Origin: Actinoplanes oryzae
GTDB lineage: Bacteria > Actinomycetota > Actinomycetes > Mycobacteriales > Micromonosporaceae
DNA: 64,000 nucleotides
Reading direction: 5' to 3'
Assembly (NCBI RefSeq): GCF_030757795.1
Contig: NZ_JAUQWH010000001.1
Span: 1-64,000, forward strand
Shown: in pieces, positions 8,795 through 19,293 of the stretch
Numbering within the stretch: position 1 is the stretch's first letter
Layout: each line of letters begins with the position of its first letter
The notes under the pieces: model-generated
Seen by the model: the letters and a program-made list of their open reading frames with translations, nothing else
Told to the model about the DNA's origin: nothing
Database searches by the model: none
Made by a program: the position numbers and the translations under genes

Positions 8795-9028
8795 ATGGCC
8801 GGTCAGAAACCTCCCCACGATTCCCACGGTGACGACGATCCAGCTCCGCCCGACACGGGCATGGGGATGACGGCAGTCGCCTACCTCATTTCGGGCATGT
8901 TGGTCTGGGGCGGGATCGGCTGGCTGGTCGACCACTGGGTTGGTACCAGGGGCATCTTCGCCGGCATCGGCGCCGTCCTCGGTATGGCCGGTGGCGTCTA
9001 CCTCATCGTGCGCCGGCTCGGCGCCTGA
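8795..9028 (+). CDS. AtpZ/AtpI-family small membrane protein
   Basis: This 77-residue protein has a charged N-terminus (MAGQKPPHDSHGDDDPAPP) and two membrane helices. The first holds GMTAVAYLISGMLVWGGIGWLVDHW and the second IFAGIGAVLGMAGGVYLIV. The two-helix hairpin with a GWLVDHW-type turn is typical of the AtpZ/AtpI family encoded immediately before atpB. I chose the ATG at 8795; a GTG at 8741 preceded by G-rich sequence is possible. atpB starts 15 bases after its stop. Confidence 0.82.
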   Translation: MAGQKPPHDSHGDDDPAPPDTGMGMTAVAYLISGMLVWGGIGWLVDHWVGTRGIFAGIGAVLGMAGGVYLIVRRLGA

Positions 9029-9043
9029 CAGGAAAGGGCTACG

Positions 9044-9832
9044 GTGACTGGTTCGTCGACGGTCCTCGCAGCGGAGTTCCCGCCCAGCGTCGAGGACTTC
9101 TACCTGCCCAGCATCCTGCCGTGGAACGCGCACGACTCCTACTGGTTCACCAAGGTCACCGCGCTGGTCTGGGTGGCCGCGGCGATCATCATCATCTTCT
9201 TCCTCGTCTCCTACCGGAAGCCGCAGCTGGTTCCGACCAAGAAGCAGTGGCTGGCGGAGAGCGCGTACGGCTTCGTGCGCAACAACATCGCGGTCGAGAT
9301 GATCGGGCCGCGTGGCGTCGCCTTCGCGCCCTACCTGACGACGCTGTTCGCGTTCGTCCTGGTCAACAACTTCTTCGGCATCGTGCCGCTGATCCAGATC
9401 TCGCCGAACTCGCACATCGCGTTCCCGGCGATCCTCGCGGTCATCAGCTACGTCATGTTCATCGCGGTCGGCATCCGGCACCACGGCTTCTTCAAGTACT
9501 TCAAGAACGCCCTGATCCCGCCGGCGCCGTGGTTCATCCTGCCGCTGCTGATCCCGATCGAGTTCTTCTCGAACTTCCTGGTGCGGCCCTTCTCGCTCGC
9601 CGTGCGTCTGTTCGCCAACATGTTCGCCGGCCACATGCTGCTGCTGGTGTTCACGCTCGGCGGCTTCGCGATGATCAACGCGAACGCCTGGCTGGCCCCG
9701 GTGTCGGTCGTCTCGTGGGTCATGACGATCGCGCTGACCTTCCTCGAGTTCCTGGTCATCTGCCTGCAGGCGTACGTGTTCACGGTACTGACCGCGAGCT
9801 ACGTCCAGGGCGCGCTCGCCGACGAGCACTGA
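9044..9832 (+). CDS. atpB: F-type ATP synthase subunit a
   Basis: Subunit a is the stator part of the proton channel, packed against the c-ring. The 262-residue protein begins with a GTG and has five to six membrane helices. The essential Arg lies in the conserved helix RPFSLAVRLFANMFAGHMLL, and the C-terminal helix pair contains FLEFLVICLQAYVFTVLTASYV. An AGGAAAGG site precedes the start. It is first of the structural atp genes, in the standard order a-c-b-delta-alpha-gamma-beta. Confidence 0.97.
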   Translation: MTGSSTVLAAEFPPSVEDFYLPSILPWNAHDSYWFTKVTALVWVAAAIIIIFFLVSYRKPQLVPTKKQWLAESAYGFVRNNIAVEMIGPRGVAFAPYLTTLFAFVLVNNFFGIVPLIQISPNSHIAFPAILAVISYVMFIAVGIRHHGFFKYFKNALIPPAPWFILPLLIPIEFFSNFLVRPFSLAVRLFANMFAGHMLLLVFTLGGFAMINANAWLAPVSVVSWVMTIALTFLEFLVICLQAYVFTVLTASYVQGALADEH

Positions 9833-9867
9833 GTTCCCGAGCTGTCTGGTAACACCCGTTGTCGTCC

Positions 9868-9884
9868 CGCGTGAACCTCACGCG
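9868..9884 (+). promoter_or_regulatory. Short perfect hairpin just before the atpE ribosome site
   Basis: CGCGTGA-ACC-TCACGCG forms a 7-bp stem in the 73-base atpB-atpE gap, 7 bases before the AGGAGG that serves atpE. In other bacteria the atpE leader raises translation of the high-copy c subunit. This stem could do the same or protect a processed end. Its role is inferred. Confidence 0.45.
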
Positions 9885-9905
9885 AGATCTCAGGAGGAAT
9901 CTGTA

Positions 9906-10139
9906 ATGGACATCGTCGCCGCCGTTGAGGGCAGCACCGCCGCCATCGGTTACGGCCTTGCCGCGATCGGCCCCGGCATCGGCGTGGGCCTGGTCTTCTC
10001 GGCCTACATCCAGTCGACCGCCCGTCAGCCCGAGTCGTCGCGCCTGACCCTCCCGTACGTCTGGATCGGCTTCGCCGTCATCGAGGCGCTCGCGCTGCTG
10101 GGCATCGCCTTCGGCTTCATCTGGCAGGGCAACCTCTAA
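9906..10139 (+). CDS. atpE: F-type ATP synthase subunit c
   Basis: Subunit c is the proteolipid that forms the rotating membrane ring. The 77-residue hairpin has helix 1 GYGLAAIGPGIGVGLVFSAYIQ, a polar loop with TARQPESS, and helix 2 with the proton-carrying Glu in FAVIEALALLGIAFGFIW. A perfect AGGAGG precedes the ATG, consistent with the high expression needed for 9-15 copies per complex. Confidence 0.98.
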   Translation: MDIVAAVEGSTAAIGYGLAAIGPGIGVGLVFSAYIQSTARQPESSRLTLPYVWIGFAVIEALALLGIAFGFIWQGNL

Positions 10140-10165
10140 AGCCCTTCCCTCGCTAGGAGGTGCTC

Positions 10166-10723
10166 ATGCTCAACTCTCTGACCCTGCTGGCCGCTGAGGC
10201 CGGCGAAGAGAGCACGCACAACCCGATCATCCCGATCTGGCAGGAGATCGTGGTCGGCACCGTGGCGTTCGCGCTGCTGTGCTTCGTGCTCATGAAGTTC
10301 GTCTTCCCGCAGATGGAGAAGACGTTCCGCGCTCGCGTGGACGCGATCGAGGGCGGGATCAAGCGGGCCGAGGCCGCTCAGGCCGAGGCCAACGAGCTGC
10401 TCGAGCAGTACCGCGCGCAGCTGGCCGAGGCTCGCACCGAGGCCGCCCGCATCCGGGACGAGGCGCGCGCCGACGCCGAGGGCATCCGTCAGGACGTCCT
10501 GGCCAAGGCCCGCGAGGAGTCGGACCGCATCATCAACGCCGGTCGCGAGCAGCTCGCGACCCAGCGCGAGAGCATCGTCCGGGAGCTGCGCTCCGAGGTC
10601 GGCACGCTCGCGGTGGACCTGGCGTCGAAGATCGTCGGGGAGTCCCTCGCCGACGAGGCCCGCAACCGGGGCACCGTGGACCGGTTCATCAACGAGCTCG
10701 GCGCCGGCACGGGCGGGCGCTGA
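10166..10723 (+). CDS. atpF: F-type ATP synthase subunit b
   Basis: Subunit b is the peripheral stalk that anchors F1 to subunit a. The protein has a short N-terminus, one membrane helix (IVVGTVAFALLCFVLMKFVFP) and then a long Ala/Glu/Arg-rich coiled coil to residue 170. The ATG at 10166 follows AGGAGG by 5 bases; a GTG at 10160 falls inside that site and is rejected. The stop overlaps the atpH start by one base. Confidence 0.96.
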   Translation: MLNSLTLLAAEAGEESTHNPIIPIWQEIVVGTVAFALLCFVLMKFVFPQMEKTFRARVDAIEGGIKRAEAAQAEANELLEQYRAQLAEARTEAARIRDEARADAEGIRQDVLAKAREESDRIINAGREQLATQRESIVRELRSEVGTLAVDLASKIVGESLADEARNRGTVDRFINELGAGTGGR

Positions 10724-11541
10724 TGGCGACCGTCAACCGGGAGTCCTACGCCGCAGCCGCGGAGAAGCTGACCGCGGACACGCGGACGGTCACGGCCGCG
10801 CAGCTCGCCACCATCGCCGACGAAATCCTGGCGGTGGCCCGGCTGCTGCGCGGCGAGCCGCGGCTGCGGCGCGCGCTGACCGACTCCTCCCGCTCCGGCG
10901 AGCAGCGGTCCGGGCTCTTCCGGTCGCTGGTCTCCGGCAAGCTCAGCGTGATCACGGTGGACGCCGTGGCCACGCTCGTCTCGGGCCGGTTCTCGGCGCC
11001 GGGCGAGCTGCTGGACGCCACCGAGCGGCTGGGCGTGGACACGGTGCTGGCCGCGGCGGACCGCGACGGCAAGCTGGCCGAGCTCGAGGACGAGCTGTTC
11101 CGCTTCGGACAGGTCGTGTCGGGCAGCCCGCAGCTGGCGATCACGCTCAGTGACCCGTCGGCTCCGGCGGACCGCCGCGCTAAGCTGGTGGAGGACCTGC
11201 TCAAGGGCAAGTCGACGGCCGCCACGGTCCAGCTCGTCAAGATTGCGCTCGAGGGCTTCGGCGGCCGGGGCTTCGACGGCTCGCTCACCAAGCTCGTGGA
11301 GCTGACCGCCGCCAAGCGTGACCGCGAGGTCGCCTATGTGACGGTCGCCAAGCTCCTCGACGACGCCGAGGAGCAGCGGCTCGCCGCCAAGCTGGCCGAG
11401 ATCTACGGCCGGCAGGTCTCGCTCAAGGTCGATGTGGACCCCGCCATCATCGGTGGCGTCAGCGTCCGGGTCGGCTCCGATCTCTACGACGGCACGATCC
11501 TGCGGCGGCTCAACGCGGCCCGGCAGGCGTTCGCCAAATAA
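10723..11541 (+). CDS. atpH: F-type ATP synthase subunit delta
   Basis: Delta links the peripheral stalk to the top of F1. The 272-residue protein is the long actinobacterial form; most bacterial deltas have about 180 residues. The C-terminal half carries the OSCP/delta signature (LAEIYGRQVSLKVDVDPAIIGGVSVRVGSDLYDGTILRRL). The N-terminal extension is helical. Unlike the mycobacterial gene, it is not fused to a b-type stalk: atpF is a separate gene that overlaps it by one base (TGATG). Confidence 0.95.
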   Translation: MATVNRESYAAAAEKLTADTRTVTAAQLATIADEILAVARLLRGEPRLRRALTDSSRSGEQRSGLFRSLVSGKLSVITVDAVATLVSGRFSAPGELLDATERLGVDTVLAAADRDGKLAELEDELFRFGQVVSGSPQLAITLSDPSAPADRRAKLVEDLLKGKSTAATVQLVKIALEGFGGRGFDGSLTKLVELTAAKRDREVAYVTVAKLLDDAEEQRLAAKLAEIYGRQVSLKVDVDPAIIGGVSVRVGSDLYDGTILRRLNAARQAFAK

Positions 11542-11623
11542 GACATTTCCCCTCGGCGGCGGCGACGCCACCGAAAGCCCTCGGGCGCGGCGACCGCCCC
11601 GAGCCGACTAGAGAAGGCAGAGG

Positions 11624-13270
11624 ATGGCCGAGCTGACCATCTCCTCGGACGAGATCCGGGGGGCGCTAGAGCGCTACGTCTCGTCCTACACGCCCGAGGT
11701 CTCCCGTGAGGAGGTCGGCATCGTCTCCGATGCGGGCGACGGGATCGCGCACGTCGAGGGCCTGCCCTCGACCCAGGCGAACGAGCTCCTCGAATTCGAG
11801 AACGGCACCCTCGGTGTCGCCCTGAACCTCGACGTCCGCGACATCGGCGTCGTGATCCTGGGCGAGTTCACCGGCATCGAGGAGGGCCAGCAGGTCAAGC
11901 GGACCGGCCGCGTCCTCTCCGTGCCGGTCGGCGACGCCTACCTGGGCCGCGTGGTCGACGCGCTGGGCAACCCGCTCGACGACCGGGGCGAGATCGCCAG
12001 CGAGGGCTTCCGCGAGCTCGAGCTGCAGGCGCCCAACGTCATGGCGCGCCAGCCGGTGAAGCAGCCGCTGCAGACGGGCATCAAGGCGATCGACGCCATG
12101 ACCCCCATCGGCCGCGGCCAGCGCCAGCTGATCATCGGTGACCGCAAGACCGGCAAGTCGACGGTCGCGCTGGACACCATCATCAACCAGAAGGCGAACT
12201 GGGAGTCCGGCGACCCGGACAAGCAGGTGCGCTGCATCTACGTGGCGATCGGCCAGAAGGCCTCCACCATCGCCAGCATCCGCGGCACGCTCGAGGAGCA
12301 GGGCGCGCTGGAGTACACGACCATCGTGGCCTCCCCGGCGTCCGACCCGGCCGGCTTCAAGTACATCGCGCCGTACACCGGTTCCTCGATCGGTCAGCAC
12401 TGGATGTACGCGGGCAAGCACGTCCTGATCGTCTTCGACGACCTGACGAAGCAGGCCGAGGCCTACCGCGCCGTGTCGCTGCTGCTGCGCCGCCCGCCGG
12501 GCCGTGAGGCGTACCCGGGTGACGTCTTCTACCTGCACAGCCGCCTGCTGGAGCGCTGCGCCAAGCTCTCCGACGAGCTGGGTGGCGGCTCGATGACCGG
12601 CCTGCCGATCATCGAGACCAAGGCCGGCGACATCTCGGCCTACATCCCGACCAACGTCATCTCGATCACCGACGGCCAGATCTTCCTCGAGGGCGACCTG
12701 TTCGCCTCGGGTGTGCGCCCGGCCATCAACGTCGGCACCTCGGTGTCGCGCGTCGGCGGTTCGGCGCAGGTCGGCGGCATGCGCCAGGTCTCCGGCCGCC
12801 TGCGCCTCGACCTCGCCCAGTTCCGTGAGCTGGAGGCCTTCTCGGCCTTCGCCTCCGACCTGGACCGGGCGTCGCGCGCCCAGCTGGAGAAGGGCGTCCG
12901 CCTGGTCGAGCTGCTCAAGCAGCCGCAGTACTCGCCGCTGAGCTCGGGCGAGCAGATCGTCGTCATCTGGGCCGGCACCACCGGCCAGCTCGACGACATC
13001 GAGGTCGGCGACGTGCGGCGCTTCGAGGGCGAGTTCCTCGACTGGTTCAAGCGCAACCGCAGCGACGCCTTCGCGACCATCTCCGCCGGTGGCAAGCTCT
13101 CCGACGAGACGGTCGACCTGCTGCAGAAGGCCGTCCAGGAGTTCAAGGGCCAGTTCAAGTCGGGTGCGACCGGCGGCGGCCTCAACGAGGCCCCGGCCGA
13201 GCCGCTCGAGGGCGACCAGCCCCGCGAGACCGTGACCCGCGAGGTCCGGTCCAACTCGGACGAGCGCTGA
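11624..13270 (+). CDS. atpA: F-type ATP synthase subunit alpha
   Basis: Alpha is the regulatory nucleotide-binding subunit of F1. The 548-residue protein has the Walker [10 protein letters not shown] at about residues 172-180 and the family signature region [17 protein letters not shown]. An acidic tail ([23 protein letters not shown]) after the last helices resembles the C-terminal extension known in mycobacteria that suppresses ATP hydrolysis; that role here is inference. An 82-base leader with GAGAAGGCAGAGG precedes the ATG. Confidence 0.98.
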   Translation: MAELTISSDEIRGALERYVSSYTPEVSREEVGIVSDAGDGIAHVEGLPSTQANELLEFENGTLGVALNLDVRDIGVVILGEFTGIEEGQQVKRTGRVLSVPVGDAYLGRVVDALGNPLDDRGEIASEGFRELELQAPNVMARQPVKQPLQTGIKAIDAMTPIGRGQRQLIIGDRKTGKSTVALDTIINQKANWESGDPDKQVRCIYVAIGQKASTIASIRGTLEEQGALEYTTIVASPASDPAGFKYIAPYTGSSIGQHWMYAGKHVLIVFDDLTKQAEAYRAVSLLLRRPPGREAYPGDVFYLHSRLLERCAKLSDELGGGSMTGLPIIETKAGDISAYIPTNVISITDGQIFLEGDLFASGVRPAINVGTSVSRVGGSAQVGGMRQVSGRLRLDLAQFRELEAFSAFASDLDRASRAQLEKGVRLVELLKQPQYSPLSSGEQIVVIWAGTTGQLDDIEVGDVRRFEGEFLDWFKRNRSDAFATISAGGKLSDETVDLLQKAVQEFKGQFKSGATGGGLNEAPAEPLEGDQPRETVTREVRSNSDER

Positions 13271-13273
13271 TCC

Positions 13274-15645
<2,372 letters not shown>

Positions 15646-15662
15646 CGCAGGTCAGTGCCGTG

Positions 15663-15702
15663 ACGAGCCGCTCCGACTCCGGTCGGGGCGGCTCGTTTCT
15701 TT
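15663..15702 (+). terminator. Rho-independent terminator after atpD
   Basis: ACGAGCCGC-T-CCGAC pairs with GTCGG-G-GCGGCTCGT in a near-perfect stem of about 15 bp with a short loop. It is directly followed by TTTCTTT. It separates atpD from the LCP gene and atpC. Confidence 0.85.
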
Positions 15703-15884
15703 GTGCGGTCGGTACGGGCCCCGTCGCGCTCCGCGCCATCCCGTGTCCGCGCGGTGTTTTGTCCGTTTAATCACGAGTATCGCGGGTGCCCGGACGCGAA
15801 GAGTTCTTCGATGTTTCGGCTAATGTTGGCGCAGCCCGCAGACGGTCTCCGTCACCATGGACGCTTTGGTCGCGGGGGATCCCG

Positions 15885-17039
15885 GTGTCGACGGTTGGGG
15901 AGCGAGTGGCGACAAGCGGCAAGACGAAGTCCTGGCGACGGACGCCCCTGTGGGCGCGGCTGTGCGCGGTCTTCGGCTGTGTGCTCATGGTGATCAGCGG
16001 CGGCGCCCTGGTGGGCGGTCAGGCGCTCATGGCCCGTTACGCGGGGGCGGTCGAGACCACCGACCTGCTCGGCGGCACGGCGGCGGGCGCCACGACCAAG
16101 AAGGTCAGCGAGATCAAGGGCCCGCTCAACCTGCTGCTCGTCGGCATCGACCCGCGCTCCGACGACCAGCCGCCGCTCTCCGACTCGATCATCATCGTGC
16201 ACGTCACGAAGTCGATGGAGGATGCGCAGCTCTTCTCGATCCCGCGTGACCTGCTGGTCGACATCCCGCCGTTCGAGAAGACCGGCTTCCGGGGCGGCCG
16301 CTCGAAGATCAACGCCGCCATGTCGCTGGGCAGCAGCGTCGGCAACGGCAAGCACGACGTCACGCAGGGCTTCGAGCTGCTCGCCAAGACGGTCAGCCAG
16401 CTCACCGGCATCAAGGAGTTCGACGCCGGCGCCATCATCAACTTCAACGGCTTCAAGAAGATCGTCGAGGCCATGGGCGGCGTCACGATGACGATCGACC
16501 AGGTCGTGAAGTCGGAGCACCTCCAGCCCAGCGGCAAGCCCCGCCCGCGTCGTCCCGAGTGCGCCGACAACAGCTGCGAGCACCCCTACATCGGGCCGCA
16601 GAAGACGTACAAGAAGGGCACCTACCACCTCGAGGCGTGGGAGGCCCTGGACTACGTCCGGCAGCGCTACGGCCTGCCCAACAGCGACTACGACCGGCAG
16701 CGCCACCAGCAGCAGTTCATCCGCGCCATCGCCGAGCAGGCGCTGAGCAAGGGCGTGGTGAGCAACCCGGTCAAGCTCGACTCGATCCTGCGCGCGGCGG
16801 GCGACGCGGTCATCTTCGACGGCGCCGGCCACGACATCGTCGACTGGGCGCTGGCCCTGCACACCCTCGACCCGGCCGCCATGGCCACCATCAAGCTGCC
16901 CGGCGGCTCGGTCTTCAACGGCGACGACTACCTCGGCGAGGGGCTGGCGGACTCGGCGGACGACTTCTTCGAGGCCGTCCAGAAGGACACCGTCACCACG
17001 TTCCTGCTGGACCACCCCGAGTTCCTCCAGGCCACCTAG
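15885..17039 (+). CDS. LytR-CpsA-Psr (LCP) family cell-wall glycopolymer transferase
   Basis: LCP enzymes transfer polyprenyl-linked glycopolymers to peptidoglycan outside the membrane. The product has one N-terminal membrane helix (LWARLCAVFGCVLMVISGGALVGG) and then the LCP domain. That domain has LNLLLVGIDPRSDDQPPLSDSIIIVH (Arg and Asp ligands), FSIPRDLLVDIP, GRSKINAAMSLG and WEALDYVRQRYGLPNSDYDRQRHQQQFI. Both GTG 15885 (after GGGGG) and GTG 15906 (after GGGGAG) are plausible starts. It splits atpD from atpC, which is unusual, and has its own upstream region after the atpD terminator. Confidence 0.92.
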   Translation: MSTVGERVATSGKTKSWRRTPLWARLCAVFGCVLMVISGGALVGGQALMARYAGAVETTDLLGGTAAGATTKKVSEIKGPLNLLLVGIDPRSDDQPPLSDSIIIVHVTKSMEDAQLFSIPRDLLVDIPPFEKTGFRGGRSKINAAMSLGSSVGNGKHDVTQGFELLAKTVSQLTGIKEFDAGAIINFNGFKKIVEAMGGVTMTIDQVVKSEHLQPSGKPRPRRPECADNSCEHPYIGPQKTYKKGTYHLEAWEALDYVRQRYGLPNSDYDRQRHQQQFIRAIAEQALSKGVVSNPVKLDSILRAAGDAVIFDGAGHDIVDWALALHTLDPAAMATIKLPGGSVFNGDDYLGEGLADSADDFFEAVQKDTVTTFLLDHPEFLQAT

Positions 17040-17140
17040 CGGGCCCGCGGCGGCCGCAGCGCCGGGGCCCTCGGGCCGGCCGGCGGCCGACGAGTCCGTG
17101 AACACAGTCACCCGGCACGTCGGCGTGTCACGGCGCCGTT

Positions 17141-17146
17141 TAGAAT
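17141..17146 (+). promoter_or_regulatory. Candidate -10 box of atpC (TAGAAT)
   Basis: TAGAAT matches TANNNT and lies 48 bases before the atpC GTG, in the 155-base gap after the LCP gene. With the terminator after atpD, it suggests that atpC and the DUF2550 gene form a separate transcript. No clear -35 is visible. Confidence 0.45.
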
Positions 17147-17194
17147 TGGGCCACGGTTGCGGAGCCCCCCGCACCGGGCTGACAAGGAGAGAGC

Positions 17195-17476
17195 GTGGCC
17201 AACCAGCTGCACGTCCAGGTCGTCGCCGTCGAGGAGCGGATCTGGTCGGGTGACGCCGAGATGGTCGTCGCGCGCACCACCGAGGGTGAGCTCGGTGTCC
17301 TGCCCGGCCACTCGCCGCTCCTGGGCCTGCTCAAGGAGCCCTCTCAGGTCCGCGTCAAGCTGAGCGGCGGTGAGCAGCTCACCTACGACGTCACCGGTGG
17401 CTTCCTCTCCATCGACGCCAACGGCGTGACGGTCCTCGCCGAGAGCGCGACCCCCGCCACCCCCGACGCGCACTGA
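17195..17476 (+). CDS. atpC: F-type ATP synthase subunit epsilon (short form)
   Basis: Epsilon sits at the foot of the rotor. The 93-residue protein covers the N-terminal beta-sandwich (LHVQVVAVEERIWSGDAEMV, GELGVLPGHSPLLGLL, GGFLSIDANGVTVLAE) and nearly all of the C-terminal helical hairpin of E. coli epsilon is missing. It ends in ATPATPDAH. A shortened C-terminus, seen in other actinobacteria, should remove the usual epsilon-type inhibition of hydrolysis (inference). GTG start after AAGGAGAG. Confidence 0.95.
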   Translation: MANQLHVQVVAVEERIWSGDAEMVVARTTEGELGVLPGHSPLLGLLKEPSQVRVKLSGGEQLTYDVTGGFLSIDANGVTVLAESATPATPDAH

Positions 17477-17477
17477 C

Positions 17478-17951
17478 GTGACGATGCGGGTTCTGGAGAT
17501 CCTCGGAATCTGCATCGCCGCGCTGCTTGTCGTCCTCTTCCTGCTCTACTTCCGCAGCCGCCTGCTGATGCGCGGCAGCGGCGCCATCCGCTTGCAGGTC
17601 CGGGTCACCACGGTGGTCCCGGGCCGCGGCTGGTCCACCGGCGTGGGCCGCTTCGTGGGCGACGAGCTCCGCTTCTACCGCATGTTCAGCTTCGGCGTCC
17701 GCCCCAAGCGCGTCCTCAACCGCCAGATCCTGGCCGTCGAGAGCCGCCGCCTCCCCGAAGGCCCCGAGCGCCTCAGCATGCCGGGCCACTGGGTCGTCCT
17801 CCTCTGCCGCCAGCACGGCGACCCCATCGAGATCGCGATGGCCGAATCCACCGTCACCGGCTTCCTCTCCTGGCTCGAGGCGGGCCCGCCCCGCCAGCCG
17901 GGCAGCATGCTCCCGCGCCCGACGATCACGCCGCGCCCCGCCGAGAACTGA
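17478..17951 (+). CDS. DUF2550 family membrane protein
   Basis: The 157-residue protein has one N-terminal membrane helix (ILGICIAALLVVLFLLYF) followed by a soluble domain (GRGWSTGVGRFVGDELRFYRMFSFGVRPKRVLNRQILAVESRR). This family is encoded directly after atpC throughout actinobacteria, and its function is unknown. It starts one base after the atpC stop with GTG. Its 3' end, including the stop codon, is repeated twice more downstream (17941-18001). Confidence 0.88.
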   Translation: MTMRVLEILGICIAALLVVLFLLYFRSRLLMRGSGAIRLQVRVTTVVPGRGWSTGVGRFVGDELRFYRMFSFGVRPKRVLNRQILAVESRRLPEGPERLSMPGHWVVLLCRQHGDPIEIAMAESTVTGFLSWLEAGPPRQPGSMLPRPTITPRPAEN

Positions 17952-18001
17952 CCGCGCCGCGCGCCGCCGAGAACTGACCGCGCCGCCGAGAACTGACCGC
18001 G
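17941..18001 (+). repeat. Three copies of a 16-bp unit containing the DUF2550 stop codon
   Basis: CCGAGAACTGACCGCG occurs at 17941, 17967 and 17986. The first copy is the end of the coding sequence (Pro-Ala-Glu-Asn-stop); the others lie after it in non-coding DNA. The 397-base gap 17952-18348 contains this repeat and the one at 18072-18141 and no convincing gene. Confidence 0.85.
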
Positions 18002-18071
18002 TCGCGTGTTGCCGGCTGGCGGGCCGCGCTTGTGCCGATGCCCGGGCCGGTCACCTCGAACCGTGCGACCG

Positions 18072-18141
18072 GCCCGCCGTCAGCTGTCGACTCCTGAGTT
18101 GTCGCCGCCCGCCGTCAGCTGTCGACTCCTGAGTTGTCGCC
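18072..18141 (+). repeat. Perfect 35-bp tandem duplication
   Basis: A 35-base unit starting GCCCGCCGTCAGCTGTCGAC occurs twice head to tail (18072-18106 and 18107-18141), with no visible mismatch. It contains CAGCTG and GTCGAC palindromes. It lies between the DUF2550 gene and the VOC gene. Confidence 0.85.
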
Positions 18142-18348
18142 GCTCGCGATCTCCTTCGCGCGACGAGTTCGGCGTTCCGGCGCCGGCCGCGCCTGCCGAC
18201 GGGAAATCCTTTGGTGCGAGGCGACGAGGTTCCTGGGCCCGCGTCAGCCGCACGCCGGCTGCGGTCGCCTCGGCCGATCGGGCGGTAGCCGGCGATGATC
18301 GGCTGTTTCCATGGGCGCGGGACGGGTCCTGACGCCTAGGACTGAGCT

Positions 18349-19077
18349 ATGGCCAACGAGATGATCGTGCCCCTGCTGCCCTGCGCGTCGATCGACGACA
18401 TCGTCACCTTCTACGGGGTGCTCGGCTTCAGCACCACGTACGTCCAGCGCCGACCCAATCCGTGCGCGGGACTGCGACGCGAGGACCTGCACCTGCAGTT
18501 CTTCGAGCTTCCCGGGTTCGACCCCGGGCAGTCCTACGGCTCCTGTCTCGTGCTCACTTCGGACATCGCGGCACTGCACCGGGCTTTCGCCGCCGGCATG
18601 CGGGCCGCGTACGGCAAGGTCCTGGTGTCCGGAATCCCGCGGATGACCCGGCCCCGGGCGCGCAGGAACGCCGAGGGGGTGGGTGGATTCAGCATCGTCG
18701 ACCCGGGCGGCAACTGGATCCGGGTCTTCCAGGACACGAGGCCCGAATCGGCGAGGCCCGCAGCAGCATCCGCACCCGCCGGACGGCTCGCCACGACGCT
18801 GGCGAACGCCGTCGTTCTGGCCGACTCCAAGGGCGACGCCGGCCAGGCGGCCCGCATCCTCGACAGCGCGCTGGCGCGTCCACGGGCCGGCGACGACCCC
18901 GTCACCCTTGCCGAGGTGGTGGTGTACCGCGCCGAGCTGGCGTTGACACTCGGCGACCGGGGAACCGCGACGGCGATGCTGGCCCGCCTCGGGACCATTG
19001 CGCTGGACGCGGACGAGACCGCGAGGGCGGCACCGACCTTCGAGATCGCTGCCGACCTCGCAGCGGCGCTGCGCTGA
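18349..19077 (+). CDS. VOC (glyoxalase/bleomycin-resistance fold) protein with C-terminal helical domain
   Basis: This protein has 242 residues. Residues 1-130 form a VOC domain (MIVPLLPCASIDDIVTFYGVLGF, LHLQFFELPGFDPG, GGFSIVDPGGNWIRVFQ), the fold of glyoxalases, ring-cleaving dioxygenases and bleomycin-binding proteins. The remaining 110 residues are Ala-rich helices resembling TPR-like repeats (TTLANAVVLADSKGDAGQAARILDSAL), an unusual appendage. The ligand is unknown. It is flanked downstream by IS110 debris. Confidence 0.78.
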   Translation: MANEMIVPLLPCASIDDIVTFYGVLGFSTTYVQRRPNPCAGLRREDLHLQFFELPGFDPGQSYGSCLVLTSDIAALHRAFAAGMRAAYGKVLVSGIPRMTRPRARRNAEGVGGFSIVDPGGNWIRVFQDTRPESARPAAASAPAGRLATTLANAVVLADSKGDAGQAARILDSALARPRAGDDPVTLAEVVVYRAELALTLGDRGTATAMLARLGTIALDADETARAAPTFEIAADLAAALR

Positions 19078-19116
19078 GCCGGGAACATCGGCGGGCCTGC
19101 TCCGCCGCGTGGGGGA

Positions 19117-19251
19117 TCAGGCCCGGCGGCGCCACCACGGAAGGTGCGGGGTGGCCGCGGGGTCGGCAAGGGTGCGGCGCTCGAAGGCCGAGGCGAGGCG
19201 CAACCACTCACGCAGAATGAAGGCTGCGGCGGGCTGCTCTGGAGCGCCAGC
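19117..19251 (-). pseudogene. Possible C-terminal remnant of a gene cut by the IS110 element
   Basis: Reading the minus strand to a TGA at 19117-19119 gives about 40 protein-like residues (EQPAAAFILREWLRLASAF, then ERRTLADPAATPHLPWWRRRA) with no start. The sequence loses this character just before the transposase end at 19294. It may be the 3' end of a gene disrupted by the insertion, or a chance frame in GC-rich DNA. Confidence 0.25.
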
Positions 19252-19293
19252 TCCTCGGCCCGCCGGTGCCGGCCTCGGCGGGAGTGCCCTGTG

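Noticed and set aside
18072..18141. Short repeats near 18 kb as a CRISPR array
   Set aside because: The units are directly adjacent with no spacers and only two copies.
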